This document shows positions 16,623-24,968 of a DNA stretch of 64,000 bases, piece by piece. The stretch is from Frigoribacterium sp. Leaf415 (GTDB lineage: Bacteria; Actinomycetota; Actinomycetes; Actinomycetales; Microbacteriaceae): assembly GCF_001424645.1 (NCBI RefSeq), contig NZ_LMQR01000001.1, forward strand, positions 985,301-1,049,300, given 5' to 3'. A program made the position numbers and the translations under genes. How positions within the stretch are numbered: position 1 is the stretch's first letter; every line of letters begins with the position of its first letter. The notes beneath the pieces are model-generated. The model searched no databases. It was not told the DNA's origin and worked only from the letters and a program-made list of their open reading frames with translations.

Positions 16623-18092
16623 CTACTGCACCGCCGCGGTGAGACGCGCGACGTTGTCGAGCACCTGCAGGGGAGCGGGCCGGGTCAGCCAACCGTCCAG
16701 GGTGATCTCGTGCGACTTCGCGCGGTAGTCCGCCTCGATCTCGCGGACCTGGTCGACGAAGCCCGCTCCCCGCACCATGAGCGACACCTCGAAGTTCAGG
16801 CTGAACGACCGCATGTCCATGTTGCTCGACCCGATGACCGCCACGTCGTCGTCGACCGTGAAATGCTTCGAGTGCAGCACGATCGGCTTCTCATAGAGGA
16901 AGATGCGCACGCCTGCCCGCAGCAGCGTCTCGTAGTAGGAGCGCTGGGCGTGGTAAACGAGGAACTGGTCGGCGACCTCGCAGGCGAACAACTGCACGTC
17001 GACCCCGCGCTCGGCGGCCGTGGTGATGGCGTAGAGCATCGACTCGTCGGGCACGAAGTAGGGGCTCGCGATGATCAACCGTTCTTGCGCCCCGTAGACC
17101 AGGGCGTTGAAGAGCCGCAGGTTGTTCTCACCGTCGAACCCGGGCCCGCTCGGCACGACCTGGCACTCGTAGGCGTCGTCGCCCGTGCGGCGCTCGACGA
17201 GCGGCTCGGCCTCGGCGTCGGTGGGCAGCTCGTCGGTCTCGCTGTACCAGTCGGTGATGAAGAGGGCGTTGAGGCCGACCGCGGCGGGCCCGTCGACGCG
17301 CACCATGAGGTCCTTCCACTGCAGGCCCCGCCGGATGTTGCCTCGCTTGTTGTAGCTGGGGTCGGTCATGTTCTGCGAGCCGGTGAAGGCCACGTCGCCG
17401 TCGACCACCACGATCTTGCGGTGGTTGCGGAGGTCGGGTCGACGCCACATGCCCTTCGTGGGGTGGAACGGCAGCATCTCCTCGAAGCGGATGCCGGCGT
17501 CACGCAGCCAGGTGCGCGTGACGCGGCCCTGCGGGTTGCGGATGGTCGCCCAGTGATCGTAGAGCACGCGGACCTTGACCCCGCGGTCGTGGGCCCGCTT
17601 GAGGGCGTCGAAGAAGAGGAAGGTCGACTCGTCGCGGGTCAGGATGTAGAACTCGACGTGGACGTACCGCTCGGCCGCGTCGACCGCCTCGGTCATGGCC
17701 GCGATCGACCCGGCGTAGTCCGGCAGCAGCCGCGTCGTGTTGCCGGGGATCAGGGGCATGGCACCGAGCGTGCGGTTCAGCTGGACGACCGTGCCGAACC
17801 ACGGCGGCTGGGTGTCGGTCGGCACGCGGTTGTCGAGACCCTGCGTGTTCTCGAGGATGAGCGAGTTGATCTCGCGCTGCTTGTCCCGGCGGTCCTTCGG
17901 CAGCTTCGTGCTGCCGAGCAGGCCGTAGAGCACGCTGCCCGGGATGGGGGCGACGAAGATCGCCATCAGCCAGGCCATGGCCGAGCTCGGTCGCCGGTTG
18001 CGCGGCACCACCGCCACCGACACGATCCTGATGAGGATGTCGACCACCAGGATCACGGTGGGGAAGGCCTTGAGGAGCTTGCGCCAGGTCAT
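16623..18092 (-). CDS. cls: Cardiolipin synthase (phospholipase D family)
   Basis: A 489-residue membrane protein of the bacterial Cls family. Two N-terminal membrane helices (about 9-28 and 38-58) include the PLDNc-like MAWLMAIFVAPIPGSVLYGLLG. Two phospholipase D catalytic motifs follow: HRKIVVVDGDVAFTGSQN and HSKHFTVDDDVAVIGSSN (HxK...D). The enzyme joins two phosphatidylglycerols into cardiolipin at the cytoplasmic membrane. The start MTWRKLLKAF at 18092 is chosen because it begins just before the first helix; the 95 upstream codons of the open frame encode low-complexity sequence. A GATGAT hexamer lies six bases from the ATG. Confidence 0.92.
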   Translation of the reverse strand: MTWRKLLKAFPTVILVVDILIRIVSVAVVPRNRRPSSAMAWLMAIFVAPIPGSVLYGLLGSTKLPKDRRDKQREINSLILENTQGLDNRVPTDTQPPWFGTVVQLNRTLGAMPLIPGNTTRLLPDYAGSIAAMTEAVDAAERYVHVEFYILTRDESTFLFFDALKRAHDRGVKVRVLYDHWATIRNPQGRVTRTWLRDAGIRFEEMLPFHPTKGMWRRPDLRNHRKIVVVDGDVAFTGSQNMTDPSYNKRGNIRRGLQWKDLMVRVDGPAAVGLNALFITDWYSETDELPTDAEAEPLVERRTGDDAYECQVVPSGPGFDGENNLRLFNALVYGAQERLIIASPYFVPDESMLYAITTAAERGVDVQLFACEVADQFLVYHAQRSYYETLLRAGVRIFLYEKPIVLHSKHFTVDDDVAVIGSSNMDMRSFSLNFEVSLMVRGAGFVDQVREIEADYRAKSHEITLDGWLTRPAPLQVLDNVARLTAAVQ

Positions 18093-18168
18093 CCGCCGAT
18101 CATCGCAGGTCGGGGCCTCACGAGGCCGCCCCCGTTCGCGCTGCCGGCCGGGCGCTCCCGTGGGCAGG

Positions 18169-19113
18169 TCAGCGGCCGCTGCCCGCGAGGCTCGCCGTCT
18201 CGCCCTCGGGAGCCGTCGCGAGGTAGCAGGTGACCTCGCGGTCGCCGGTGGCCCAGGTGTCCTCGGTCGGCGTGAAATAGCCGTAGTCGAGGGCCGAGTC
18301 CTCCCAGGTCGACCCGACGTAGTCGTCGAAGGCCTCGTAGCAGGCGTCGTCGCCGAGCCGCGCGACCTCGTCGTCACCGGGGAACGCGGCGTCGTCGAGG
18401 TTCGGCTCGGCGAAGACCTCGAAGTGGTGCACCTCGCCGCAGGCGGTCACGTCGACGAAGGTCTGCATGTCGTCGTCGACGCCGTTCGTCATGTCGAAGC
18501 AGTCCCCGGTGGTCAGCTCGCTCACGAGCTCGGACCCGGTCTCGACGATGCCACCCTCGCCGCCGTTGGCCTGGTAGAGGGCGAAGGACACCCCGCCGAA
18601 GGCGATGACGCCGACCGCGCCCAGCACGCCGAACAGCACGCCTCGCGACCGCTTCGGAGCCGGGACGCCCGCCACGGCACCGGGTGCGAACGCCTGCGGG
18701 GCCGGCCAGGCCGTGCCCAGCCGCGACTCGGGCGGGACCAGGGCGGCCCACCGCCGCACCACGGCCGCGGCCGCGTCGAGCACCACGGACGTCGTCTCGC
18801 CGACGCCGACGCCGAGGGGGTCACGGCGCCGCTGGTCGAGGGGCGTGGGCCCCGACGCGTCGATGCGCAGGGGCACCGCGAACCAATGCGCCCCGTCGTG
18901 GACGAGGTCGACGAACTCGGTGGCGCCCAGCCGGACGCGCAGCATCTCGGCGTGCCCGGCTCCCGGCACGTCGACGTCACCGGCCGGGTAGTCGCTGGGA
19001 AGGACGCGCATCTCGAGTGGCCCGAACCGCTGCACGAGCCCCTCGGCCACGACGGACACGGGTGTCGCCCCCGAGGGTCCCGCGGTCGTCGTCTGGTCGT
19101 CCGGTCGGTCCAC
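18169..19113 (-). CDS. Membrane protein with C-terminal septum-formation domain
   Basis: A roughly 314-residue protein. The cytoplasmic half (about residues 10-155) has a beta-rich pattern I do not recognise. It is followed by one membrane helix (SRGVLFGVLGAVGVIAFGG) and an external domain of about 110 residues with GDCFDM, VTACGEVHHFEVFAEPNL and DDACYEAF. The spaced cysteines and the H-x-EVFA motif match the actinobacterial Septum_form domain, named from a mycobacterial septum protein. The GTG at 19113 is chosen for its AGGGGG ribosome site; TAGCAT about 50 bases upstream is the likely -10 and would exclude the longer frame starting at 19176. An ATG at 19143 is the alternative. Confidence 0.72.
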   Translation of the reverse strand: MDRPDDQTTTAGPSGATPVSVVAEGLVQRFGPLEMRVLPSDYPAGDVDVPGAGHAEMLRVRLGATEFVDLVHDGAHWFAVPLRIDASGPTPLDQRRRDPLGVGVGETTSVVLDAAAAVVRRWAALVPPESRLGTAWPAPQAFAPGAVAGVPAPKRSRGVLFGVLGAVGVIAFGGVSFALYQANGGEGGIVETGSELVSELTTGDCFDMTNGVDDDMQTFVDVTACGEVHHFEVFAEPNLDDAAFPGDDEVARLGDDACYEAFDDYVGSTWEDSALDYGYFTPTEDTWATGDREVTCYLATAPEGETASLAGSGR

Positions 19114-19280
19114 GAGGTCCCCCTGCTGTTGCGCGCGCCGCATCCCGAGGCGGCCGTCGAGGGATGCTACCGGCACCCGGCGCGTCGACAGCAGCCCCCG
19201 TCGGCGGGGCAGGAGACGGGCGTGCCTCGGGGGCGCGAGCCGGCGGGGCCGGGCCGCACCGTGCCTCCTATGCTCGGGGG

Positions 19281-20420
19281 ATGTCGTCCGGTCACCCGAG
19301 TCCGTCCCGCACCGACGTCGACCTGGTCGTCGTCGGCGGAGGCGCCATGGGCCTCGCGACGGCCTGGCAGGCTGCGTCGCGGGGGCACGAGGTCGTGCTC
19401 GTCGAGCGGTTCGAGCAGGGGCACCACCGGGGGGCCTCGCACGGCGCGACCCGCAACCTCAACGTCGCCTACGACGACGCCGACTACGTCGCCCTCGTGC
19501 AGGAGGCGCGGGTGCGGTGGGACGCGCTGGCCGACGAGACCGGCACCCCGCTCCTCGACCTCGTCGGGGTCGTCAACCACGGTCGCCCGGCGATGCTCCG
19601 GCGCATGCGGGCTCTGCACGTCGATGCGGGCGTCCCCAGCGAACTCGTCGCCGCCGAGGACGCGGGGGAGCGGTGGAGGGGCATCCGCTTCGAGACCGAG
19701 GTGCTGCACGTGCCCGGCAGCGGACGCATCCGGGCCGCCGACGCCCTGGCGGCCCTCGCCCGGGCGGCGACGGCCCACGGGGCGCGACTGCGCTGGTCGA
19801 CGCCGGTCACGGGCCTGCACGTCGAAGGGCCCGAGCACGTCCGGGTCGTCACGGCCGACGACGAGATCGTCGCCCGGCGCGTGGTGGTGACGGCGGGTGC
19901 CTGGACCGAGGACGTCGTCGGCGGCCTCGTCCGTCTCCCTCGGCTCACCGTGACGCAGGAGCAACCCGCGCACTTCGCCGTGACCGACCCCGAGGCCGTG
20001 TGGCCGAGCTTCAACCATCGTCCCGATCCCGACCGTCCCGCCGAGTCGTGGTGGCCGAGCGTCGTCTACGGCATGCTCACGCCGGGCGAGGGCGTCAAGG
20101 CGGGCTGGCACGGGGCCGGCCCCGTCGTGCACCCCGACCGCCGGTCCTTCGAGCCCGAACCCGAGCAATTGGAGCAGCTGCGGCGCTACGCACGGGAGTG
20201 GCTGCCCGGCGTCGACGCCGAGACGGCGGACCCGATCAGCTGCACGTACACGACGACCGACGACGAGGACTTCGTGCTCGACCGGGTCGGTCCCGTCGTG
20301 GTGGGGGCGGGCTTCTCCGGACACGGCTTCAAGTTCACGCCGCTCGTGGGGTCGATCCTCGTCGACCTCGTCGAGGGCGGCGAGGCCCCCGCGCGGTTCC
20401 GCCGACTGGGTCGATCGTGA
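19281..20420 (+). CDS. FAD-dependent amine oxidase, monomeric sarcosine oxidase/SolA-like
   Basis: A 379-residue DAO-family flavoenzyme. The FAD motif is DLVVVGGGAMGLATAWQAA near the N-terminus. Near the C-terminus, SCTYTTTDDEDFVLDR carries the Cys that binds FAD covalently in monomeric sarcosine oxidase and N-methyltryptophan oxidase, followed by the family signature GAGFSGHGFKFTPLVG. It should oxidise a secondary N-methyl amine to formaldehyde, amine and hydrogen peroxide in the cytosol; the exact amine is unknown. TATGCT lies six bases before the ATG (leaderless). The stop overlaps the GTG of the following hydrolase, so the two form an operon. Confidence 0.88.
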   Translation: MSSGHPSPSRTDVDLVVVGGGAMGLATAWQAASRGHEVVLVERFEQGHHRGASHGATRNLNVAYDDADYVALVQEARVRWDALADETGTPLLDLVGVVNHGRPAMLRRMRALHVDAGVPSELVAAEDAGERWRGIRFETEVLHVPGSGRIRAADALAALARAATAHGARLRWSTPVTGLHVEGPEHVRVVTADDEIVARRVVVTAGAWTEDVVGGLVRLPRLTVTQEQPAHFAVTDPEAVWPSFNHRPDPDRPAESWWPSVVYGMLTPGEGVKAGWHGAGPVVHPDRRSFEPEPEQLEQLRRYAREWLPGVDAETADPISCTYTTTDDEDFVLDRVGPVVVGAGFSGHGFKFTPLVGSILVDLVEGGEAPARFRRLGRS

Positions 20421-21223
20421 CCCGCCCGGCCTCGACGACCCGCGGCACCGTGGCGGGCCAGCCCTTCGTGCGCCGGGGGAGCGGCGCGCCCACGATCCTG
20501 CTGCCCGGGGTCGGTCCGGGTCGCCACCACCCCTCGACCTGGGACCGCACCCTGCTGCGGCTCGAGACGGCGCCGCTCGTCCGCGAGGTCGACCTGTGGA
20601 CGCTGGGCCGTCGCCGTGGGCTGCCCGAGGGCACCACGATGAGCGACCTCGCCGACGACGTGGCCCGGGCCGCGGCCGAGATAGGTGACGGGCCCATCGA
20701 CGTGGTCGGCACCTCGACGGGCGGCAGCATCGCCTTGCAGCTGGCCGTCGACCACCCCGAGCTGGTGCGGCGACTGGTCCTCGTGTCGGCCGCCCACCGG
20801 CTGGGCGACGGCGGGCGCGAGGCCCAGCGGCGCACGGCCGAGCGCCTCCGGGCCGGCGACGCGCGAGGCGCCTCGGCCGCCATGCTCGGTCAGACGACCA
20901 CCGGCGTCCCCGCCTCGAACGCCCTGCGGCGCCTCGGGCGCGTGGCGCACCACGTCGTCGTCGGCGACCGGCACGACGACCTGGTCGTGACGCTCGACGC
21001 CGAGGACTCGTTCGACGTGGGCGACCGCCTCGGCGAGGTCACCGCGCCGACGCTCGTCGTGGCCGGGGGCGCCGACGGCTTCTACCCGCTCGACCTCGTG
21101 GCACGCACCGTGGCCGGCCTGCCGGACGCGACGCTCGCCGTGCACCCCCGGTCGGGTCACCTCGGCCTGGGGTCGCGCGGGGTGGCGCGCGAGGTGCTCG
21201 CCCACTTGACCCGTGCCTCCTGA
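20417..21223 (+). CDS. Alpha/beta-fold hydrolase
   Basis: A 268-residue alpha/beta hydrolase. The oxyanion-strand motif ILLPGVGPG comes early, the nucleophile elbow is GTSTGGS, the acid is probably the Asp in GGADGFYP, and the catalytic His is in PRSGHLGL near the C-terminus. The substrate is unknown. It starts with GTG inside a GTGA overlap with the sarcosine-oxidase-like gene, so the two products may act on the same compound. Confidence 0.82.
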   Translation: MTRPASTTRGTVAGQPFVRRGSGAPTILLPGVGPGRHHPSTWDRTLLRLETAPLVREVDLWTLGRRRGLPEGTTMSDLADDVARAAAEIGDGPIDVVGTSTGGSIALQLAVDHPELVRRLVLVSAAHRLGDGGREAQRRTAERLRAGDARGASAAMLGQTTTGVPASNALRRLGRVAHHVVVGDRHDDLVVTLDAEDSFDVGDRLGEVTAPTLVVAGGADGFYPLDLVARTVAGLPDATLAVHPRSGHLGLGSRGVAREVLAHLTRAS

Positions 21224-21338
21224 CGCTCCGATCGCCGCGGACGCCGAGCGATCGGCCGGTCGGCTCGCAACGGGGAATGTGCCGGTCGGACCGGCGAGTC
21301 CGCCCGGCGTGAGACCGTTCGTCACCTACCATCCGAGC

Positions 21339-22760
21339 ATGGCCGACAACGTGCAGACCGCGAGCGTCGGGGGCATCGCACCCCTCGACGACGACGTCAC
21401 GTTCCACCGGCGCCGTGTGACGTTCGTCGCACCCCTCGACGACACCGTCCCCGAGCCCTCCGCTCGCCCGGACCAGCAGGAGCACCACCCCGTGAACCAG
21501 ACCCTCGCCCCCGTGGTGCCCCAGGCCCCCGTCGACCAGGCCGACGTCACCCCCGAGCCCGCGACGACCCACGCACCCCGCCCCGTCTCGATCCCCTCGC
21601 ACCGCGCCGACGTCGTCCTGGACGACGTCGTCCCCACCGAGGCCTTCGAGGCCCGCCCGGCGAGCGTGGCCCGCCACTCGGTCGACACCTCGGCGATCAC
21701 GCTGCCGGTGCTCGCCGTGTCGGTGCCCGACGACCTGCCCCAGCCGCCCGAGCGGCTGACGCTCGACGACGAGGTGCTCGCCCGTCTGGTCGAGAAGCGC
21801 CTCGAGGACACCGCGACGATCGACCTGATGGCCGTCGTCCAGGCCCAGCTCGCCCTCCGCCAGGTCGAGGCCGCGCGCTTCGCCTCGTGGGAGGACGAGA
21901 TCACCCGCGTGGGCACGGACGAGGCGGCCCGCGCACTCGAGGCCACGCGCCTCCGCTTCACCGGTGTCGTCCCCGTCGTGACCCCCGGGGCGATCCGCGA
22001 GGCCCGTCCCGTCGTCGAGGCCGGCCACGCGCCGGACGCCCCGCTCGCCCCCGGCTCGGACGGCGACCGCCCCACGGCCTCCGCCCCGACCTCGTCCCCC
22101 GTCGTCGTCCCGTCGACCAGCCCCCGGCCCCTCGTCCGCGACGCGGACGACGCGGGCGAGACGGCCGAGCCCGGCGACCAGCAGGCGGCAGTCGACGAGC
22201 AGGCACCGGTCGACGAGCAGGCACCGGTCGACGAGCAGGCCGCAGCCGACCAGGAGGCGCTGGTCGCGCCGACCACGTCGGCCCCCGCCACCCAGGCGGT
22301 CGCCTCCGCCCCCGTCCCGTCCCTCCTGCGCCGTCCCCTCGCGCTCGTGGTCGCCGCCACGGCCGCCCTGGTCGTCGTCGCGGCCGTCGTGCTGGCCTTC
22401 GTGCCGGCCCTCGCCGTCGCCTCGGCCGTCCTCGCGACCGTCGCCGTCCCCGTCGCGACCGGCCTCGTCGGCCTGACCGCGCTCGCGTCGGTCTCGACCC
22501 GCCCCGACGACGCGACGCGCGTCGCCCGCCGCGGTCCGATCGGCGTCGTGGCCGGTGTCGTCGTCGGCACCGTCCTGGGCTTCGGGCTGCTGCTGAGCGA
22601 CCTGGGGTCGTTCGCCTGGCAGGGCTTCCTCGTCCGGGCCGTGGGCCTGACCGGCCTCTCGACGTCGGTCTCGGTCGTCGTCGCCCTGCTCGGCGCCGCG
22701 GTCGTGGCGTTCATCGTCGCGGTGATGATCACGGGGTTCCGCTCGACGGCTCGCGACTAG
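21339..22760 (+). CDS. Multi-pass membrane protein with long disordered cytoplasmic head
   Basis: A 473-residue protein of no recognised family. The first ~320 residues are acidic, Pro/Ala/Val-rich and probably disordered, with a short helical patch (about 145-205). Four membrane helices follow at about 330-348, 353-375, 397-417 and 440-465. A perfect 18-base tandem repeat encodes VDEQAP units (22191-22244). TACCAT lies six bases before the ATG (leaderless). No signal peptide is visible. It may be a lineage-specific envelope or membrane scaffold protein; function unknown. Confidence 0.75.
   Translation: MADNVQTASVGGIAPLDDDVTFHRRRVTFVAPLDDTVPEPSARPDQQEHHPVNQTLAPVVPQAPVDQADVTPEPATTHAPRPVSIPSHRADVVLDDVVPTEAFEARPASVARHSVDTSAITLPVLAVSVPDDLPQPPERLTLDDEVLARLVEKRLEDTATIDLMAVVQAQLALRQVEAARFASWEDEITRVGTDEAARALEATRLRFTGVVPVVTPGAIREARPVVEAGHAPDAPLAPGSDGDRPTASAPTSSPVVVPSTSPRPLVRDADDAGETAEPGDQQAAVDEQAPVDEQAPVDEQAAADQEALVAPTTSAPATQAVASAPVPSLLRRPLALVVAATAALVVVAAVVLAFVPALAVASAVLATVAVPVATGLVGLTALASVSTRPDDATRVARRGPIGVVAGVVVGTVLGFGLLLSDLGSFAWQGFLVRAVGLTGLSTSVSVVVALLGAAVVAFIVAVMITGFRSTARD
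22191..22244 (+). repeat. 18-bp tandem repeat, three copies
   Basis: Two identical copies and one nearly identical copy of GTCGACGAGCAGGCACCG, in frame within the 473-residue membrane protein gene and encoding VDEQAP. Copy number is likely to vary between strains by slippage. Confidence 0.9.
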
Positions 22761-22769
22761 GCTGTCGAG

Positions 22770-23585
22770 GTGTCCACCCTCGCCTCGGTCAATTCCGTCA
22801 TCGAACGTCTCTGGCCTCTCGCGGGCGCCTCGTCGTGGGATTCTCCCGGCCTGGTCGTCGGTGACCCCGACCAGCCCGTGACCCACGTGCACCTCGCGGT
22901 CGACGCCGTGCTCGACACCGTCGACGAGGCCGTCGGCATGGGGGCCGACCTGCTGCTCGTCCACCACCCCCTGTTGTTCCACGGCGTCTCGACGGTCGCC
23001 GAAGACACCACCAAGGGCGCCGTCGTCGCGCGGCTCGTCCGGGCCGGGTGCGGCCTCGTCGCCGCCCACACCAACGCCGACGTCGTCGAGACCGGCACGT
23101 CGCGCGTGCTCGCCCACCAGCTCGGCCTCGTCGAGCAGCGCCCGATCACCCCGGGCACGACCGAGGGCACGGGCCTCGGCATCGTCGGCCGTCTGCCGCA
23201 CGCGATGACCCTCGTGGCCCTCGCCCGCCAGCTCGGCGACGTCCTGCCTCCGACCGCGTCCGGCGTGCGCGTGGCCGGTGACGCCGATCGCGTCGTCGAG
23301 ACGGTCGCCCTCTGCGCCGGTGCCGGCGACTCGCTGCTGGCCGACCCGGCGGTGCTCGCCGCCGACGTGTACGTGACGAGCGACCTGCGCCACCACCCCG
23401 CCTCCGACGCCCGCGAGCTCACGAGGCTCGGCCGCGGCCCCGCCCTCGTCGACGTGTCGCACTGGGCCGCCGAGTGGCTCTGGCTCGACACGGCGGCCGA
23501 ACAGCTCCGCCGCGAGCTGCACGACGTCGAGGTCACCCTCAGCGACCTGCGCACCGACCCGTGGGACTTCGCCGTCGTGCAGTGA
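22770..23585 (+). CDS. Nif3-like dinuclear metal center protein (YbgI/DUF34 family)
   Basis: A 271-residue NIF3-family protein, normally a toroidal hexamer with a two-metal site. The metal-binding motifs are visible: LLLVHHPLLFHG, the AHTNADV block and, near the C-terminus, DVSHWAAEW. The biochemical role is not established; GTP cyclohydrolase I type 2 activity has been suggested. It starts with GTG (22770), six bases after TAGGCT, and the first three bases of that hexamer are the stop codon of the preceding gene. It is followed by the coiled-coil protein gene, an arrangement common in actinobacteria. Confidence 0.88.
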   Translation: MSTLASVNSVIERLWPLAGASSWDSPGLVVGDPDQPVTHVHLAVDAVLDTVDEAVGMGADLLLVHHPLLFHGVSTVAEDTTKGAVVARLVRAGCGLVAAHTNADVVETGTSRVLAHQLGLVEQRPITPGTTEGTGLGIVGRLPHAMTLVALARQLGDVLPPTASGVRVAGDADRVVETVALCAGAGDSLLADPAVLAADVYVTSDLRHHPASDARELTRLGRGPALVDVSHWAAEWLWLDTAAEQLRRELHDVEVTLSDLRTDPWDFAVVQ

Positions 23586-23696
23586 GCACCCCGAGCCGTC
23601 CCGGCGACGACGGCACGTGGCGAACCGCGAGACCTCGCGACCCGCGCCTCCTCGTCGCCCCGTCCCCGCCTCCCCCCGACCCCGAGAAGAGTCCCC

Positions 23697-24440
23697 ATGC
23701 CCCTGATGAAAGCCAGCTACGAGCACCAGGCCCTGCTGCTCGACCTGCAGCAACTCGACACTGCACTGCGCCAGATCGCGCACAAGGGCGCCAACCTGCC
23801 CGAGATCGCCGTCCTCGCGTCGCTCGAGGGCGACGGCTCGCGCCTGCGCAGCCGGCTCGCGACCGAGCAGGGCGCCTGGGAGGACGCGCAGAGCGAGCTC
23901 AAGCGCATCGAGTCCGACGTCGCCGTCGTCGAGGCGCGCGTCGCCCGTGACGAGCAGCGCATCGCGTCGTCGTCGTCCACGAAGGACGTCGCCGCCCTCG
24001 AGGGTGAGCTCGCCGCCCTCGCCAAGCGTCGCTCCGACCTGGAAGACCTCGAGCTCGAGGTGATGGAGCGCGTCGAGAGCCTGGGCGCCGTCGCCGCGGT
24101 GACGCAGGGCGAGCTCGACCAGCTCGACACCCGCCGCGTCGACGCCGAGACCGGGCGCGACGCCAAGCTCGCCGAGCTCGAGGCCGATCGGGCCGAGGTC
24201 GTCGCCAACCGCGAGACGATCGCGGCGACGGTGCCCGCCGACCTGCTGGCCCTCTACGAACGTCAGCGCGACCGCTACGGCGTGGGTGCGTCCCTGCTGC
24301 GCGGCGGCGTGTCGAGCGCCAGTGGCGTGGCCCTGACGGGCAGCGACCTGGCGGCCGTGCGTGCCGCGGCCGAGGACGACGTCGTGCTCTGCCCCGACAG
24401 CAACGCCGTCCTCGTCCGCACCTACGAGTCGGGCATCTGA
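23697..24440 (+). CDS. Coiled-coil hairpin protein with degenerate C-terminal zinc ribbon
   Basis: A 247-residue protein of the actinobacterial C4-zinc-ribbon (zf-RING_7) family, usually encoded beside Nif3. Residues 10-185 form a long antiparallel coiled coil rich in Glu, Leu and Ala. The C-terminal domain is recognisable (LTGSDLAAVRAAAEDDVVLCP..NAVLVRTYESGI) but has only one of the four expected zinc cysteines: the first CxxC is replaced by GGVSSASG and the second has lost its partner. The fold may persist without metal. Function is unknown; RNA or nucleotide handling has been proposed for the family. Confidence 0.83.
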   Translation: MPLMKASYEHQALLLDLQQLDTALRQIAHKGANLPEIAVLASLEGDGSRLRSRLATEQGAWEDAQSELKRIESDVAVVEARVARDEQRIASSSSTKDVAALEGELAALAKRRSDLEDLELEVMERVESLGAVAAVTQGELDQLDTRRVDAETGRDAKLAELEADRAEVVANRETIAATVPADLLALYERQRDRYGVGASLLRGGVSSASGVALTGSDLAAVRAAAEDDVVLCPDSNAVLVRTYESGI

Positions 24441-24493
24441 CCCCTGCCGGTGCCCTGCTCGCCCCACGGCACCACGGGCGGGCGCCGCACCGC

Positions 24494-24499
24494 TAGGCT
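24494..24499 (+). promoter_or_regulatory. rnpB -10 element TAGGCT
   Basis: TAGGCT seven bases upstream of the predicted 5' end of the RNase P RNA, the usual sigma-A -10 form in this genome. No good -35 is seen. Confidence 0.6.
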
Positions 24500-24506
24500 C
24501 GGTGTC

Positions 24507-24894
24507 GCGAATGGGTCGACAAGACGGTCGCGTCGGCGGGTGCAGATCCGCCGCCGAGGAACGTCCGGGCTCCACAGAGCAGGGCGGTGGGTAACACCCA
24601 CCCGGGGCAACCCGCGAGAAAGTGCAACAGAGAGCAGACCGCCACGGGTCGCACCTTCGGGTGCGACACGGGGTAAGGGTGAAACGGCGGTGTAAGAGAC
24701 CACCAGCGGCTCGGGTGACCGGCCGGCTATGTAAACCTCGCCCGGAGCAAGGTCAAAGAGGGGACGTCGAGGCTGCTCGCCGAGTCCCCGGGTAGACCGC
24801 TGGAGAGCTGCGGCAACGTAGTTCCGAGAGAGATGGCCGTCCATGGTGCTTCGGCACCGGGACAGAACCCGGCGTACCAGTCGGCCCATTCGCC
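24507..24894 (+). ncRNA. rnpB: RNase P RNA, bacterial type A
   Basis: A catalytic RNA of about 388 bases that removes tRNA 5' leaders. The start GCGAATGGGTCGAC pairs with the end CGGCCCATTCGC (P1). The universal CR-I block GAGGAACGTCCGGGC is at 24556-24570 and the CR-V partner ACAGAACCCGGCGTAC near 24862-24877. The purine-rich GTAAGGGTGAAACGG and AGAGACCACCAGCG blocks of P10-P11 lie in between. Short protein-like frames across this region are spurious. A near-perfect palindromic terminator follows. Confidence 0.96.
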
Positions 24895-24906
24895 TCATAC
24901 GAGACA

Positions 24907-24944
24907 GACCCCGGGTGAGGAGGCGCGCCTCCTGACCCGGGGTC
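24907..24944. terminator. 38-base palindrome, bidirectional terminator of rnpB and ppgK
   Basis: Eighteen of nineteen positions pair: the arms start GACCCCGGGT and end with its complement, with one G/G mismatch, and the centre contains two overlapping opposite copies of AGGAGGCGCG. It lies between convergent rnpB and ppgK and can fold in either transcript. Confidence 0.8.
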
Positions 24945-24968
24945 TTCTCGCGTCGGTCGTGCCTCGCC

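Noticed and set aside
21039..24575. 1178-codon minus-strand frame over four rightward genes
   Set aside because: The same codon-shadow effect; the protein is Arg/Gly/Asp/His-rich with no domain, while the plus strand holds recognisable genes.
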